From the NCBI RefSeq assembly GCF_014138285.1, contig NZ_JACGXN010000002.1, positions 372,001-436,000 of the forward strand: a stretch of DNA of 64,000 nucleotides. Reading direction: 5' to 3'. Made by a program: the position numbers and the translations under genes. Under the pieces are notes generated by a model. It was not told the origin of the DNA. It did not search any database and saw nothing but the letters and a program-made list of their open reading frames with translations. The stretch is from Phyllobacterium myrsinacearum. Lineage in GTDB: Bacteria > Pseudomonadota > Alphaproteobacteria > Rhizobiales > Rhizobiaceae. Of this stretch, positions 55,810 to 64,000 are shown one piece after another; the stretch's first letter is position 1, and each line of letters opens with the position of its first letter.

Positions 55810-58251
55810 ATGTCCGGATTGCCTGACGATATTCCGTTTTTTGACGAACCTGATGCGCCTCGCCAGCCTCAGGGCATAGCTGCACGCGCCATGCAGGCTC
55901 GTGGCGCGCCGCCCTATCTCAATGGCCTCAACCCTGAACAACGCCTTGCGGTTGAAACTACCGAAGGGCCCGTGCTGGTTCTGGCGGGTGCGGGTACCGG
56001 CAAGACGCGGGTGCTGACCTCGCGCATCGCCCACATCCTGTCACTCGGCAAGGCCTATCCCAGCCAGATACTCGCGGTGACCTTCACCAACAAGGCGGCG
56101 CGTGAGATGAAGGAGCGCATCGGCGTTCTCGTCGGCGGTGCCGTGGAAGGCATGCCGTGGCTCGGCACGTTCCACTCCATCGGGGTCAAGCTTCTGCGCC
56201 GCCATGCGGAACTGGTTGGCCTGCGCTCTGATTTCACCATTCTCGACACGGATGATGTCATCCGCCTGATCAAGCAGATCATTCAGGCCGAAGGGCTGGA
56301 CGACAAGCGCTGGCCTGCCAAACAATTCGCGCTGATGATCGACGGCTGGAAAAACAAGGGTCTTGGCCCCTCGGAAATCCCCGAGGGCGATGCCCGCGCC
56401 TTTGCCAATGGCAAGGGCCGCGAGCTCTATACCGCCTATCAGAACCGCCTGAAAACGCTGAATGCCTGCGATTTCGGCGATCTGCTCTGCCATCCCATCC
56501 GCATGTTCCGCGCCTATCCGGATGTGCTGAAGGAATATCACGCCAAATTCCGCTATATCCTCGTCGATGAGTATCAGGACACCAACACCGCCCAGTATAT
56601 GTGGCTGCGCCTGATCGCACAGGGCTCGAAAAATGTCTGCTGTGTTGGCGATGACGACCAGTCGATCTATGGCTGGCGCGGTGCCGAAGTCGACAACATC
56701 CTGCGCTTCGAAAAGGATTTTCCCGGCGCGGTCGTAATCCGGCTGGAACGCAATTACCGCTCGACGGCGCATATTCTCGGCGCGGCCTCCTTCCTCATTT
56801 CCCACAACGAGGGCCGTCTCGGCAAAACCCTGTTCACCGACGCCCCGAATGCCGAAGACGCCAAGGTCAACGTGCATGCCGCCTGGGATTCCGAAGAGGA
56901 GGCCCGCGCGGTCGGCGAGGAAATCGAACAGGCGCAGCGCAGGGGCCACAAGCTCAACGATATGTCGATTCTCGTGCGCGCCTCCTTCCAGATGCGCGAA
57001 TTCGAAGACCGTTTCGTCACCCTCGGCCTCAATTACCGGGTTGTCGGCGGTCCACGCTTCTACGAGCGCCTCGAAATCCGCGATGCCCTCGCCTATTTCC
57101 GCGTCGTTGCCCAGGGATCTGATGATCTTGCCCTTGAGCGCATCGTCAACACGCCCAAGCGTGGCCTCGGTGAAGCCGCGATTCGGCAGGTGCATGACTA
57201 CGCCCGCGCCCGCGACATCGCCATGCTCGAAGCCGCTTCTGATCTGGTGCAGACGGAAGAGCTGAAGCCCAAACCCCGCTCGGCCCTGCGTGAAGTGGTT
57301 GAAAACTTCCATCGCTGGCAATCGCTGATTGATTCCACGCCGCATACGCAGCTGGCCGAAATGATCCTCGATGAATCAGGCTACACAGCCATGTGGCAGG
57401 CGGACCGTTCAGCGGAAGCGCCAGGCCGATTGGAAAACCTCAAAGAACTCATCCGCTCGATGGAGGAGTATGAGTCCCTGCGGTCCTTCCTCGAGCACGT
57501 GGCTTTGGTCATGGATGCCGAGCAGAACGAAAATCTGGATGCGGTCAACATCATGACGCTGCATTCAGCCAAGGGTCTTGAATTTGAGACCGTTTTTCTG
57601 CCCGGCTGGGAGGAAGGCCTGTTTCCGCACCAGCGCGCGCTGGATGAAGGCGGCCGCTCCGGTCTTGAGGAAGAGCGGCGCCTCGCCTATGTCGGCTTGA
57701 CCCGCGCCAAGAAAAACCTGCACATCTGGTTTGTCTCCAACCGGCGTATTCATGGCCTCTGGCAATCGACAATCCCCTCCCGTTTTCTCGAGGAACTGCC
57801 GGAAGCGCACGTGGAAGTTGTTGCTACGGGTAATTCCTATGGTGGTTACGGATCCGGCGGCGGCTACGGCCAGTCGCGCTTTGACCGCGCCGATCCGTTC
57901 GAGAATACCTATTCCACGCCCGGTTGGCAGCGCGCCCAGCAGAACCGTTCCGATGCCACGCGCAACAACTGGGGCTCGCGCTCCGGCTCAAAGGTCGAGC
58001 GCATCGGCTATGGCGAAACGGATTCCGGCCACGGCGCCGGTCGCGGCTCGGTCAAGGGCCGCATGATCGATGGCGAGCTGGTGGCCAAGTCCGTCAGCGA
58101 AACCCCATCGAATTTCGATGTCGGCGACCGGGTGTTCCACATCAAGTTCGGCAACGGCAACGTCTCATCCATCGAAGGCAACAAGCTGACCATCGATTTC
58201 GACAAGGCCGGACAAAAACGTGTGCTGGACAGTTTTGTAAAGCAGATTTGA
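55810..58251 (+). CDS. uvrD: UvrD/PcrA family DNA helicase
   Basis: An 813-residue SF1A 3'-5' helicase. Walker A is AGAGTGKTRVLTSRIA (residues about 60-74), followed by VTFTNKAAREMKERI, VDEYQDTNTAQYMWL, GDDDQSIYGWRGAE, LERNYRST and the C-terminal motifs TLHSAKGLEFETVFLPGWEEGLFPH and RRLAYVGLTRAKKNL. The last 160 residues include a Gly/Ser/Tyr-rich linker and a C-terminal VGDRVFHIKFGNGNVSSIEG domain, as in PcrA-like proteins. The start is MSGLPDDIPFFDEPD. It acts in nucleotide excision and mismatch repair. Confidence 0.94.
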   Translation: MSGLPDDIPFFDEPDAPRQPQGIAARAMQARGAPPYLNGLNPEQRLAVETTEGPVLVLAGAGTGKTRVLTSRIAHILSLGKAYPSQILAVTFTNKAAREMKERIGVLVGGAVEGMPWLGTFHSIGVKLLRRHAELVGLRSDFTILDTDDVIRLIKQIIQAEGLDDKRWPAKQFALMIDGWKNKGLGPSEIPEGDARAFANGKGRELYTAYQNRLKTLNACDFGDLLCHPIRMFRAYPDVLKEYHAKFRYILVDEYQDTNTAQYMWLRLIAQGSKNVCCVGDDDQSIYGWRGAEVDNILRFEKDFPGAVVIRLERNYRSTAHILGAASFLISHNEGRLGKTLFTDAPNAEDAKVNVHAAWDSEEEARAVGEEIEQAQRRGHKLNDMSILVRASFQMREFEDRFVTLGLNYRVVGGPRFYERLEIRDALAYFRVVAQGSDDLALERIVNTPKRGLGEAAIRQVHDYARARDIAMLEAASDLVQTEELKPKPRSALREVVENFHRWQSLIDSTPHTQLAEMILDESGYTAMWQADRSAEAPGRLENLKELIRSMEEYESLRSFLEHVALVMDAEQNENLDAVNIMTLHSAKGLEFETVFLPGWEEGLFPHQRALDEGGRSGLEEERRLAYVGLTRAKKNLHIWFVSNRRIHGLWQSTIPSRFLEELPEAHVEVVATGNSYGGYGSGGGYGQSRFDRADPFENTYSTPGWQRAQQNRSDATRNNWGSRSGSKVERIGYGETDSGHGAGRGSVKGRMIDGELVAKSVSETPSNFDVGDRVFHIKFGNGNVSSIEGNKLTIDFDKAGQKRVLDSFVKQI

Positions 58252-58252
58252 G

Positions 58253-58410
58253 CACCCCCTCTGTCCTATCGGACATCTCCCCCACAAGGGGGGAGATCAC
58301 ATCGCCATCACGATCCCGCTCAATTTTCACCATTGAAGATTAGCTGAAACCTTAGTGAAGGCTGATCTCCCCCCTTGTGGGGGAGATGCCCGACAGGGTA
58401 GAGGGGGGTA
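58253..58410. repeat. Family B palindromic repeat, copy 4
   Basis: About 158 bp. It opens CACCCCCTCTGTCCTATCGG and closes CCCGACAGGGTAGAGGGGGG, with two long inner complementary blocks (ACATCTCCCCCACAAGGGGG and its reverse near 58367-58390). The copy starts just after the uvrD stop, so it could also act as a terminator. Confidence 0.85.
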
Positions 58411-58439
58411 TAAATCGTTTCCCTGGAATCGCAGCAAAC

Positions 58440-58922
58440 CTATTCCGGTTTGCCCTTTGTCCAGGTGACATTCCCGGCAAACAGCGGAATGGTAGCGATC
58501 GAGGTTTTGGCGGAACCATCCTGCACCTGGCTGGCGTGGGCCAGATAGATCAGCGCATTGTTCTGCTTGTCATAGATACGGGTGATGTTCAGCTTCTTCC
58601 AGATAAGGCTCGTGCGCTCGGAAAAAACCCGCTCACCACCCTCGCCCAGCTTGATATCACCGATCACGATCGGCCCGGTCTGCTGGCAGGAGATTGATGC
58701 GTTGGACGGGTCCTCGAACCAGTTACCCTTCTGTAGCCGGTCAATCACGCCGCGGGAGAATGAAGCGAGATGGCAGGTCACGCCCTGAATTTTCGGGTCG
58801 GAAACCGCATCGATGACGATATCATTGCCCAGCCAGTCCACACCGACTTTACCGACCTCTTCGGCCTGTACAGGCAGGATGGCAGCGCCCAGAAGGGCCA
58901 GAGCAGCAAGAGCACGCTTCAT
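58440..58922 (-). CDS. creA: CreA family periplasmic protein
   Basis: A 160-residue exported protein with a signal peptide at residues 1-20 (MKRALAALALLGAAILPVQA). The conserved blocks VGVDWLGNDIVIDAVSDPKI, VTCHLASFSRGVID and NITRIYDKQNNALIYLAHAS are typical of CreA, a widespread family of unknown function. It lies alone between repeats and a hexapeptide transferase. Confidence 0.92.
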   Translation of the reverse strand: MKRALAALALLGAAILPVQAEEVGKVGVDWLGNDIVIDAVSDPKIQGVTCHLASFSRGVIDRLQKGNWFEDPSNASISCQQTGPIVIGDIKLGEGGERVFSERTSLIWKKLNITRIYDKQNNALIYLAHASQVQDGSAKTSIATIPLFAGNVTWTKGKPE

Positions 58923-59007
58923 CGAAATTCTCCTGAAAGTTGATTAGAAGTGCGAGACACAGTTGGGTACCGTGTCCTGGAATTGCAAGCAGAACGGCCT
59001 GCTGCTG

Positions 59008-59643
59008 CTATCGTTCCCACTTCGCCAGAAAATCTTCGATGCTGAGCGACTGGATATCAGGCACGGCCTCGAAAATCGTCTCTGCAGGCCAGTCCCACCA
59101 GGCAAGCACCATGAGGCGCTCTGCAATATCAGCGGAAAACCGCGGACGGATCACCCGCGCCGGATTGCCTGCAACGATCGTATAAGGCGCCACATTTTTG
59201 GTGACCACCGCGTTGGCTCCGATCACCGCGCCATGGCCGATGCTGATGCCAGGCATGATCACCGCGCCATGACCGATCCACACATCATGGCCGATATTGA
59301 CCCGCTTGGCCTGCCGCCGGGCGCGGAAATCGAAATCGATACCCCGAAAACGGAAGAATTCATTGGGCCGGTAGCTCACCTTGTGTGTGGTGAGCCGTTC
59401 CATCGGGTGTTCCAGTGCATTGATCCGCACATTGGACGCAATCGAGCAGAAGCGGCCGATATCCGCGTAGATGCCCTCGCTGTGGCGTTCGATGTAGGAG
59501 AAATCCCCCATCGTCACATCGCGCAGGATCACCCGTTCGCTCACCTCGGCAAAACGGCCAAGCTTCACGCTCTTGAGCTGTGCCGTCGGGTGAATACGCG
59601 GCTCGGGGTTTTGGAAACGCAGTTCGTCGGGTTCAGCCATCAT
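59008..59643 (-). CDS. Hexapeptide-repeat acyltransferase
   Basis: A 211-residue left-handed beta-helix transferase. Hexapeptide turns run from about residue 17 (IHPTAQLKSVKLGRFAEVSERV) to 160 (VNIGHDVWIGHGAVIMPGIS, IGANAVVTKNVAPYTIVAGNPARVI). The catalytic histidine is probably in ALEHPMERL or GHDVWIGHGA. The pattern is close to the xenobiotic acetyltransferase-like proteins that accompany phosphonate gene clusters, but no phn genes are nearby. The start MMAEPDEL is used. Confidence 0.85.
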   Translation of the reverse strand: MMAEPDELRFQNPEPRIHPTAQLKSVKLGRFAEVSERVILRDVTMGDFSYIERHSEGIYADIGRFCSIASNVRINALEHPMERLTTHKVSYRPNEFFRFRGIDFDFRARRQAKRVNIGHDVWIGHGAVIMPGISIGHGAVIGANAVVTKNVAPYTIVAGNPARVIRPRFSADIAERLMVLAWWDWPAETIFEAVPDIQSLSIEDFLAKWER

Positions 59644-59707
59644 GTTTCTCGTGCACTATCAGGGCAATCCTTTTGCATAAATGACGGTGAAATCCTATAA
59701 TCAACTG

Positions 59708-59869
59708 ATGAAATCATCCTATTCCATCAGCCCGTCGCGATTGACACTCTACGCAACGCTGGCGCTTGCCGCTGCCGTTGCAACCGGTGTGACCTTCGCC
59801 GCATGGTTCAACCATGGCGATACAATCTTTCTATCGCTTATCCAGGCTGGTCTTTCCTGGTGCATGTAG
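59708..59869 (+). CDS. Small membrane protein upstream of the SCO gene
   Basis: A 53-residue protein with one membrane helix (about residues 14-33, LYATLALAAAVATGVTFAAW) and a C-terminal segment NHGDTIFLSLIQAGLSWCM. The frame is in line with the next gene, 34 bp downstream on the same strand. The exact start is uncertain (59681 or 59708). I know no function; the tail looks conserved in style among rhizobia, and a role near cytochrome oxidase assembly is conceivable. Confidence 0.6.
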   Translation: MKSSYSISPSRLTLYATLALAAAVATGVTFAAWFNHGDTIFLSLIQAGLSWCM

Positions 59870-59903
59870 AAGCGCCGACATCACTTCCAAAGGACATTTC
59901 CCC

Positions 59904-60497
59904 ATGAACAGAGGCCTGATGCCGTTCCTTGTCGCCGCGATCGTTCTGCTTGCCGCCGCGGCCGGATGGATCACGTTCCAATCCTACCGCCATCAGCCGG
60001 GTTCCGCCAATGCCGGTCCTTTCGGCGTGCCCTTTCAGCTGGTTACCATGAACAGCCAGCCGATCACCGAGGCGGCTTTCCGGCAAAAACCGTCGGTGGT
60101 GTTCTTCGGCTTCACCCATTGCCCGGAGATTTGTCCAACCACCCTGTTTGAACTTGACGCCTGGCTGAAGCAGCTGGGCCCGGAGGGGCAGAACATCAAT
60201 GCCTATTTCGTTACCGTCGATCCTGAACGCGATACGGCCGATGTCATGAAAACCTATGTCGGCAATGTATCGGACCGCATCACCGGCATCACTGGCGATC
60301 CTGACAAAATGGCGGCAATGCTCAAAGGTTACAGCGTCTATGCACGCAAAGTGGCCACCGAGGGCAATGACTACACCATGGATCACACCGCCTCGGTCTT
60401 TCTTCTGGATAGCAAGGGCGGTTTCTTCGGCACCATTGCCTATGGCGAAAATCCTGATACGGCTGTCGCGAAGCTGAAACGTCTGGCCAAGAGCTGA
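59904..60497 (+). CDS. SCO1/SenC family copper chaperone-like protein
   Basis: A 197-residue membrane-anchored thioredoxin-fold protein. The anchor covers about residues 8-26. The CxxxC motif is GFTHCPEICPTT (about residues 75-83), and the later histidine ligand is in MDHTASVFLLD. SCO proteins deliver copper to, or reduce, the CuA site of cytochrome c oxidase. AAGGA stands before the ATG at 59904. Confidence 0.93.
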   Translation: MNRGLMPFLVAAIVLLAAAAGWITFQSYRHQPGSANAGPFGVPFQLVTMNSQPITEAAFRQKPSVVFFGFTHCPEICPTTLFELDAWLKQLGPEGQNINAYFVTVDPERDTADVMKTYVGNVSDRITGITGDPDKMAAMLKGYSVYARKVATEGNDYTMDHTASVFLLDSKGGFFGTIAYGENPDTAVAKLKRLAKS

Positions 60498-60542
60498 TGC
60501 ACTAAAGCAGCGCCACCTAGAATTTCGAAAGTACACGACCTG

Positions 60543-61424
60543 ATGACCCAAACCCGCCTGTTCCTCACCGCTGGCAAGATCGAAGCCGACCGCGTGTTCG
60601 ATCTGTTGCAGCTCGCCTTTGAAGAGGATGGCCTGCCGATCTCCACCTTCGAAGTGGACGAGGATGCGGAAATCTTCGAGGTCTCGGTCTACACGTTCGA
60701 ACCTGACGAGATCGAGCCGCGCATCCGCGATATACTTGGCGCTGATGCCTTTGGCCTCGACGTGCAGCGCGAGCAGGTTCCGGATATCGACTGGGTTGCC
60801 CACTCACTCGAGGGCCTTTCGCCGGTTCGCGCCGGCCGTTTCTTCGTGCATGGATCGCATGACCGCGACAAGCGCCGCATCAATGACCTCGGTATTGAGA
60901 TTGACGCGGGTCTTGCCTTCGGCACGGGCCATCATGGCACCACATCCGGCTGCCTTGATATGATCGGCGAAGTGATCCGCCGCGAACATCCGCGCAATGC
61001 GCTGGATCTCGGCACCGGTAGCGCCGTGCTGGCCATCGGCATTGCCAAGCTCGCGCCCATTCCGGTTCTCGCAACGGATATCGACCCGGTGGCCGTGGCG
61101 GTGGCGCAGGATAATGTGGTGAAAAACGGCGTTGCGTCACGCGTCCAGACAGAGACGGCCACAGGTTTCCATCACCCGGCCATGCGCTTTGCCGCGCCGT
61201 TCGATCTGATCGTCGCCAATATTCTCGCCCGCCCGCTGATGCAGCTCGCGCCGGAGATGCGCAAGCATCTGGCCTGGGGCGGATCGCTTATTCTCTCTGG
61301 CATTCTGGAGACCCAGCGCGACAAGGTGCTGGCCGCCTATCGCGTGCAGGGTCTTTTCCATCAGAAGACGCTGCGGCGCGAGGGCTGGGTCACCCTGCAC
61401 CTCAAGGCAAAATCCACCTACTGA
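60543..61424 (+). CDS. prmA: Ribosomal protein L11 methyltransferase PrmA
   Basis: A 293-residue enzyme. The C-terminal SAM-binding domain has motif [19 protein letters not shown], followed by ATDIDPVAV and [18 protein letters not shown], which is the NILA.P pattern of PrmA. The N-terminal substrate domain (about 1-110) is present. It trimethylates lysines and the N-terminus of L11. It follows the SCO gene by 45 bp and ends at a hairpin terminator. Confidence 0.95.
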   Translation: MTQTRLFLTAGKIEADRVFDLLQLAFEEDGLPISTFEVDEDAEIFEVSVYTFEPDEIEPRIRDILGADAFGLDVQREQVPDIDWVAHSLEGLSPVRAGRFFVHGSHDRDKRRINDLGIEIDAGLAFGTGHHGTTSGCLDMIGEVIRREHPRNALDLGTGSAVLAIGIAKLAPIPVLATDIDPVAVAVAQDNVVKNGVASRVQTETATGFHHPAMRFAAPFDLIVANILARPLMQLAPEMRKHLAWGGSLILSGILETQRDKVLAAYRVQGLFHQKTLRREGWVTLHLKAKSTY

Positions 61425-61425
61425 A

Positions 61426-61456
61426 TCAAAAGGGCAGCCAAAAGCTGCCCTTTATT
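61426..61456 (+). terminator. Terminator after prmA
   Basis: Stem AAAGGGCAGC/GCTGCCCTTT with a 5-base A-rich loop, followed by ATTCTC. It lies a few bases after the prmA stop. Confidence 0.85.
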
Positions 61457-61458
61457 CT

Positions 61459-61611
61459 CAGCCTGAATGCTTAAACGTAATAAGCGATGTGCTTGGTTCT
61501 TTCACGCGTGCCGTCGACGGAACGGACAACATACCGTTCCATCTGGGCCGTGCGGTAAGCGATCAGATTTTCGAGCGCTGTCTTGAAAAACCCGCGGACC
61601 TTCTGTGCCAT
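61459..61611 (-). CDS. Small basic protein of about 46-50 residues
   Basis: The ATG at 61609-61611 starts MAQKVRGFFKTALENLIAYR, an amphipathic Lys/Arg/Phe-rich helix, then TAQMERYVVRSVDGTRE. I do not recognise the family; the N-terminal style is like small DUF1127-type proteins. With the bases as given the frame ends near 61459 (50 residues). If one more T were present in the run near 61499-61502, the protein would end REPTK-like replaced by RTKHIAYYV at 61472, which reads more naturally. Too short for a usual gene call. Confidence 0.5.
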
Positions 61612-61706
61612 GGTGCATCTCCGTGATTGATGGTGGCAACCGATCCTCCCGTTGTTACGCTATAGCTGACTCTCCCCTATCTCGGCCAGCCGTCCCGCTG
61701 CATGGC

Positions 61707-61760
61707 AGTCATGACGATTGTGCATATGCGAAGTCATGATTGTGCAATGCACACATGATA
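61707..61760. promoter_or_regulatory. Candidate tandem operator between the small gene and pepP
   Basis: Two similar elements: AGTCATGACGATTGTGCATA at 61707-61726 and AGTCATGATTGTGCAATGCA from 61732. The second continues as a near-perfect palindrome, TCATGATTGTGCA/TGCACACATGATA (61734-61760). They are 96 bp or more upstream of the small gene and about 110 bp upstream of pepP. The regulator is unknown. Confidence 0.4.
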
Positions 61761-61869
61761 CGACGACCGTCAGCCATTGCAAAAAGCCGGTGTAAACAAT
61801 ACGCCTCCATTGCCTCCGCCGTGATCGAAAGATAGGTTCCATCACCCAACAGCAGAGGTTTGCATCACC

Positions 61870-63696
61870 ATGTTCCAGTCGTTTGAGGTCGTCAGCAATC
61901 CGGCCACCGGCGCCCCGCGCGTCGCCAAGCTGCGCGCCGAACTCGAATCCCACAATCTTGACGGTTTTCTTGTCCCCCGTGCGGACGAGCATCAGGGCGA
62001 GTATGTACCACCCCGCGCGCAGCGCCTGGCATGGCTGACGGGCTTCACCGGTTCTGCCGGCGTTGTGCTCGTCCTCAGGAACAACGCACATCTGTTTGTC
62101 GACGGCCGCTACACGCTGCAGGCCGCCGAACAGACCGACCCGGCGGTGTTCACGGTGGAAAGCCTGGTGGAAACCCCTCCGCCAGTCTGGCTGCGCAACA
62201 GTGGCCGCAAACTCACCATCGGCTTCGATCCCTGGCTGCACACCATTGCCGAAACAAAGGCATTGCGCGAAGCGCTTGAAGCCAATGGCGGCACCCTCGT
62301 TGCGGTCAAGGACAATCTTGTGGATCTGGTCTGGGAAGACCAGCCTGCTCCGCCACTGGAAGCCGTGACGATCCAGCCGGAAAAATATGCCGGGAAACTC
62401 GCCAGCGACAAGCTGAAGGAACTGGCTGAAGCGGTGGAAAAGGCAAAGGCCGACGCAACCGTGCTGACAGACCCCTCCTCAATCGCATGGGCATTCAACA
62501 TTCGCGGCAATGACGTCAGCAACACGCCCCTGCCTCTCGCCTTTGCCATTATCCCTGTTTCGGGCGAGCCGCTGCTCTTCATCGACAAGCGCAAGCTGCC
62601 CATCGAGACGGAAGCCTATCTGACACAACTCACCACGCTCCGCCCGCCATCAGCCCTTGAAGCCGATGTCGCCAACCTCGGCGCACAAGGCAAAGTGGTG
62701 ATGCTCGATCCGGCGCTTGCAGCCGAAAAACTGCGGCTCGTGGTTGAACATGCCGGTGGCAGGGTCGTCGAGGGCACGGATCCCGCCCGCCTGCCCCGCG
62801 CGCTCAAAAACGCAGCTGAGCTTGCAGGCGCACGCAAATCCCACGAACGCGATGGCGTTGCCATGGTCTCCTTCCTGGCATGGGTCGACGCGCAGACACC
62901 CGGCACGATCGACGAGATCGACGCGGCGAAGAAGCTGGAGGAAACCCGCCGCACCGTGGCCGAAGGTTTCCAGATGCCGCTCGAAAACCTTTCGTTCGAC
63001 AGCATTTCGGGCGCTGGCCCCAATGGCGCTTTTGCCCATTACCGGGTCAACACCCAGTCAAACCGCAAATTGCAGGAGGGCGAGCTCTATCTCATCGACA
63101 GTGGCGGCCAGTACCGCGACGGCACGACCGATATCACCCGCACCCTGCCCGTGGGCAAGCCGACGGACGACATGAAGCGCAAGTTCACGCTGGTGCTCAA
63201 AGGCGTGATCGCCATCACCACGGCGCGGTTCCCCAAGGGTACGCGCGGCATGGATATCGATGTGCTCGCCCGTATAGCCCTGTGGAAACAGGGCTACGAT
63301 TACGGCCACGGCACCGGCCATGGTGTCGGCTCGTTCCTGTCGGTGCATGAGGGGCCGCAGAGCATCTCCAAGCGCGGCATGCACGAACTGCTGCCGGGCA
63401 TGATCCTGTCCAACGAACCGGGCTACTACAAGCCCGGCGGCTATGGCATCCGCACGGAAAACCTGCTCATTGTCACGGAACCTGTTGTGCCCGAGGGCGG
63501 CGATATCCCGATGATGGGTTTTGAGACGATCACGTTCTGCCCGATCGACAGGCGGCTGATTGATACCAGTCTGCTTATCCGGGAAGAGCTGGTGTGGCTC
63601 GATTCCTATCACGCGAAGGTGCGGGAGACCTTGCTGCCGCACACCAGCGCAGCTGACCGCGACTGGCTGATCAAGGCGACCGAACCGCTCGGATAG
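61870..63696 (+). CDS. pepP: Xaa-Pro aminopeptidase (M24B family)
   Basis: A 608-residue cytoplasmic metallopeptidase of the long AMPP type. Two creatinase N-terminal domains (about residues 15-150 and 165-310) are followed by the pita-bread catalytic domain. The metal ligands are in YLIDSGGQYRDGTTDITRT (two Asp), HGTGHGVGSFLSVHEG (His), ILSNEPGYY (Glu) and GIRTENLLIV (Glu). It removes N-terminal residues next to proline. The ATG at 61870 gives MFQSFEVV. Upstream lies a tandem palindrome. Confidence 0.94.
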   Translation: MFQSFEVVSNPATGAPRVAKLRAELESHNLDGFLVPRADEHQGEYVPPRAQRLAWLTGFTGSAGVVLVLRNNAHLFVDGRYTLQAAEQTDPAVFTVESLVETPPPVWLRNSGRKLTIGFDPWLHTIAETKALREALEANGGTLVAVKDNLVDLVWEDQPAPPLEAVTIQPEKYAGKLASDKLKELAEAVEKAKADATVLTDPSSIAWAFNIRGNDVSNTPLPLAFAIIPVSGEPLLFIDKRKLPIETEAYLTQLTTLRPPSALEADVANLGAQGKVVMLDPALAAEKLRLVVEHAGGRVVEGTDPARLPRALKNAAELAGARKSHERDGVAMVSFLAWVDAQTPGTIDEIDAAKKLEETRRTVAEGFQMPLENLSFDSISGAGPNGAFAHYRVNTQSNRKLQEGELYLIDSGGQYRDGTTDITRTLPVGKPTDDMKRKFTLVLKGVIAITTARFPKGTRGMDIDVLARIALWKQGYDYGHGTGHGVGSFLSVHEGPQSISKRGMHELLPGMILSNEPGYYKPGGYGIRTENLLIVTEPVVPEGGDIPMMGFETITFCPIDRRLIDTSLLIREELVWLDSYHAKVRETLLPHTSAADRDWLIKATEPLG

Positions 63697-63697
63697 C

Positions 63698-63994
63698 TTA
63701 AACCGGAAGCTGGCGCAGCAGGATGATCATGGCTGCGCCGGCGAGAAACATCGTCAGTGCATTGAACCGCAGGGAAACCAGCCCGGCAAACACCAGCGCG
63801 ATCACTCCGCGCCAGTCCGCTGTGGCGATGGCGGGCGCCACAAGGGTCGTCAAGACAGCAGCGGGTACGGCATTGAGCGCCACTTCCACCCGCGGGTGCA
63901 CATGGTCGAAGCGCGACAGGACGAGATGCCCCCCGATACGAGTGAGAAACGTCAGAACGGCGCCGGCAAGGATGATCCAGAAGATCGTCGACAT
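63698..63994 (-). CDS. azlD: AzlD family branched-chain amino acid exporter subunit
   Basis: A 98-residue membrane protein with three or four hydrophobic segments. It starts MSTIFWIILAGAVLTFLTRIGGHLVL and includes LNAVPAAVLTTLVAPAI, matching AzlD. It works with the larger AzlC permease to export branched-chain amino acids; azlC would lie upstream, past the right edge of the window. Its stop is 2 bp from the pepP stop on the other strand. Confidence 0.9.
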   Translation of the reverse strand: MSTIFWIILAGAVLTFLTRIGGHLVLSRFDHVHPRVEVALNAVPAAVLTTLVAPAIATADWRGVIALVFAGLVSLRFNALTMFLAGAAMIILLRQLPV

Positions 63995-64000
63995 CTCAAT

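Noticed and set aside
56041-57345. A 434-codon minus-strand frame
   Set aside because: Antisense of uvrD, whose helicase motifs are intact on the other strand.
59838-60803. A 321-codon minus-strand frame
   Set aside because: Overlaps the SCO and prmA genes in antisense; both have clear motifs.

Overview
The window reads as a chromosomal segment of an alphaproteobacterium of the order Hyphomicrobiales (Rhizobiales), most like the Phyllobacterium/Brucella-Ochrobactrum neighbourhood. Supporting signs are a circularly permuted two-piece tmRNA, the alphaproteobacterial type of SspB, a BA14K-type secreted protein, DUF930 and DUF2853 proteins, a thiC-thiO-thiS-thiG operon behind a TPP riboswitch, and the chain thyA-folA-hflK-hflC-DUF2065-degP beside serB, miaA and ilvB-ilvN. 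The genus is an inference from gene content, not from a search. Most genes lie on the minus strand. I see no rRNA, insertion sequence, prophage or CRISPR array.

Layout. 0-3.4 kb: start of a sulfate ABC transporter operon (sbp-cysT-cysW, running off the left edge) with an Rrf2-type regulator nearby. 3.4-8.2 kb: an inverted repeat, a methyltransferase, then the thiamine operon with its riboswitch. 8.2-13.5 kb: FMN reductase, ribosomal protein S21, a Rid protein, tRNA-Lys(CUU), PhzF, NUDIX and endonuclease-like enzymes, and a BA14K protein. 13.5-20.3 kb: ilvC, a TetR regulator, a flavin monooxygenase, the Kup potassium transporter, pdxJ and tenA. 20.3-25.4 kb: DUF930 protein, acetyltransferase, Dda/RecD-like helicase, a cobalt-type nitrile hydratase operon and a LysE exporter. 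25.5-28.1 kb: ilvB-ilvN behind an attenuator with a leader peptide of 16 residues rich in Val/Leu/Ile. 28.3-37.5 kb: HerA-like ATPase, miaA, serB, degP, DUF2065, hflC, hflK, folA, thyA. 37.6-42.5 kb: DUF2853, tmRNA, a P-loop ATPase, a Bcr/CflA exporter with a divergent TetR regulator, and sspB-DUF4169-RHH. 42.5-58.4 kb: AsmA, a D-lactate/glycolate dehydrogenase-like flavoprotein, dienelactone hydrolase, a DMT exporter with a divergent Lrp regulator, PQQ glucose dehydrogenase and UvrD. 58.4-64 kb: CreA, a hexapeptide acyltransferase, SCO protein, prmA, aminopeptidase P and AzlD.

Themes. Branched-chain amino acid synthesis is present in two pieces (ilvC, and ilvB-ilvN with an attenuator). Thiamine supply is present as de novo thiazole/pyrimidine synthesis (thiCOSG, no thiE seen) plus TenA salvage. 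Trans-translation (tmRNA) and its proteolysis adaptor (SspB) lie about 3 kb apart. Membrane quality control is the hflKC/degP block.

Two families of dispersed palindromic repeats sit between genes: a 29-bp unit present three times, and a C-rich/G-rich hairpin unit present four times in lengths of 34 to about 190 bp. The window is mostly ordinary core genome. The best candidates for new biology are regulatory DNA (ilv attenuator, twin TetR operators, sbp and pepP upstream palindromes), the small-gene operon behind sspB, the solitary HerA-like ATPase and the repeat families.
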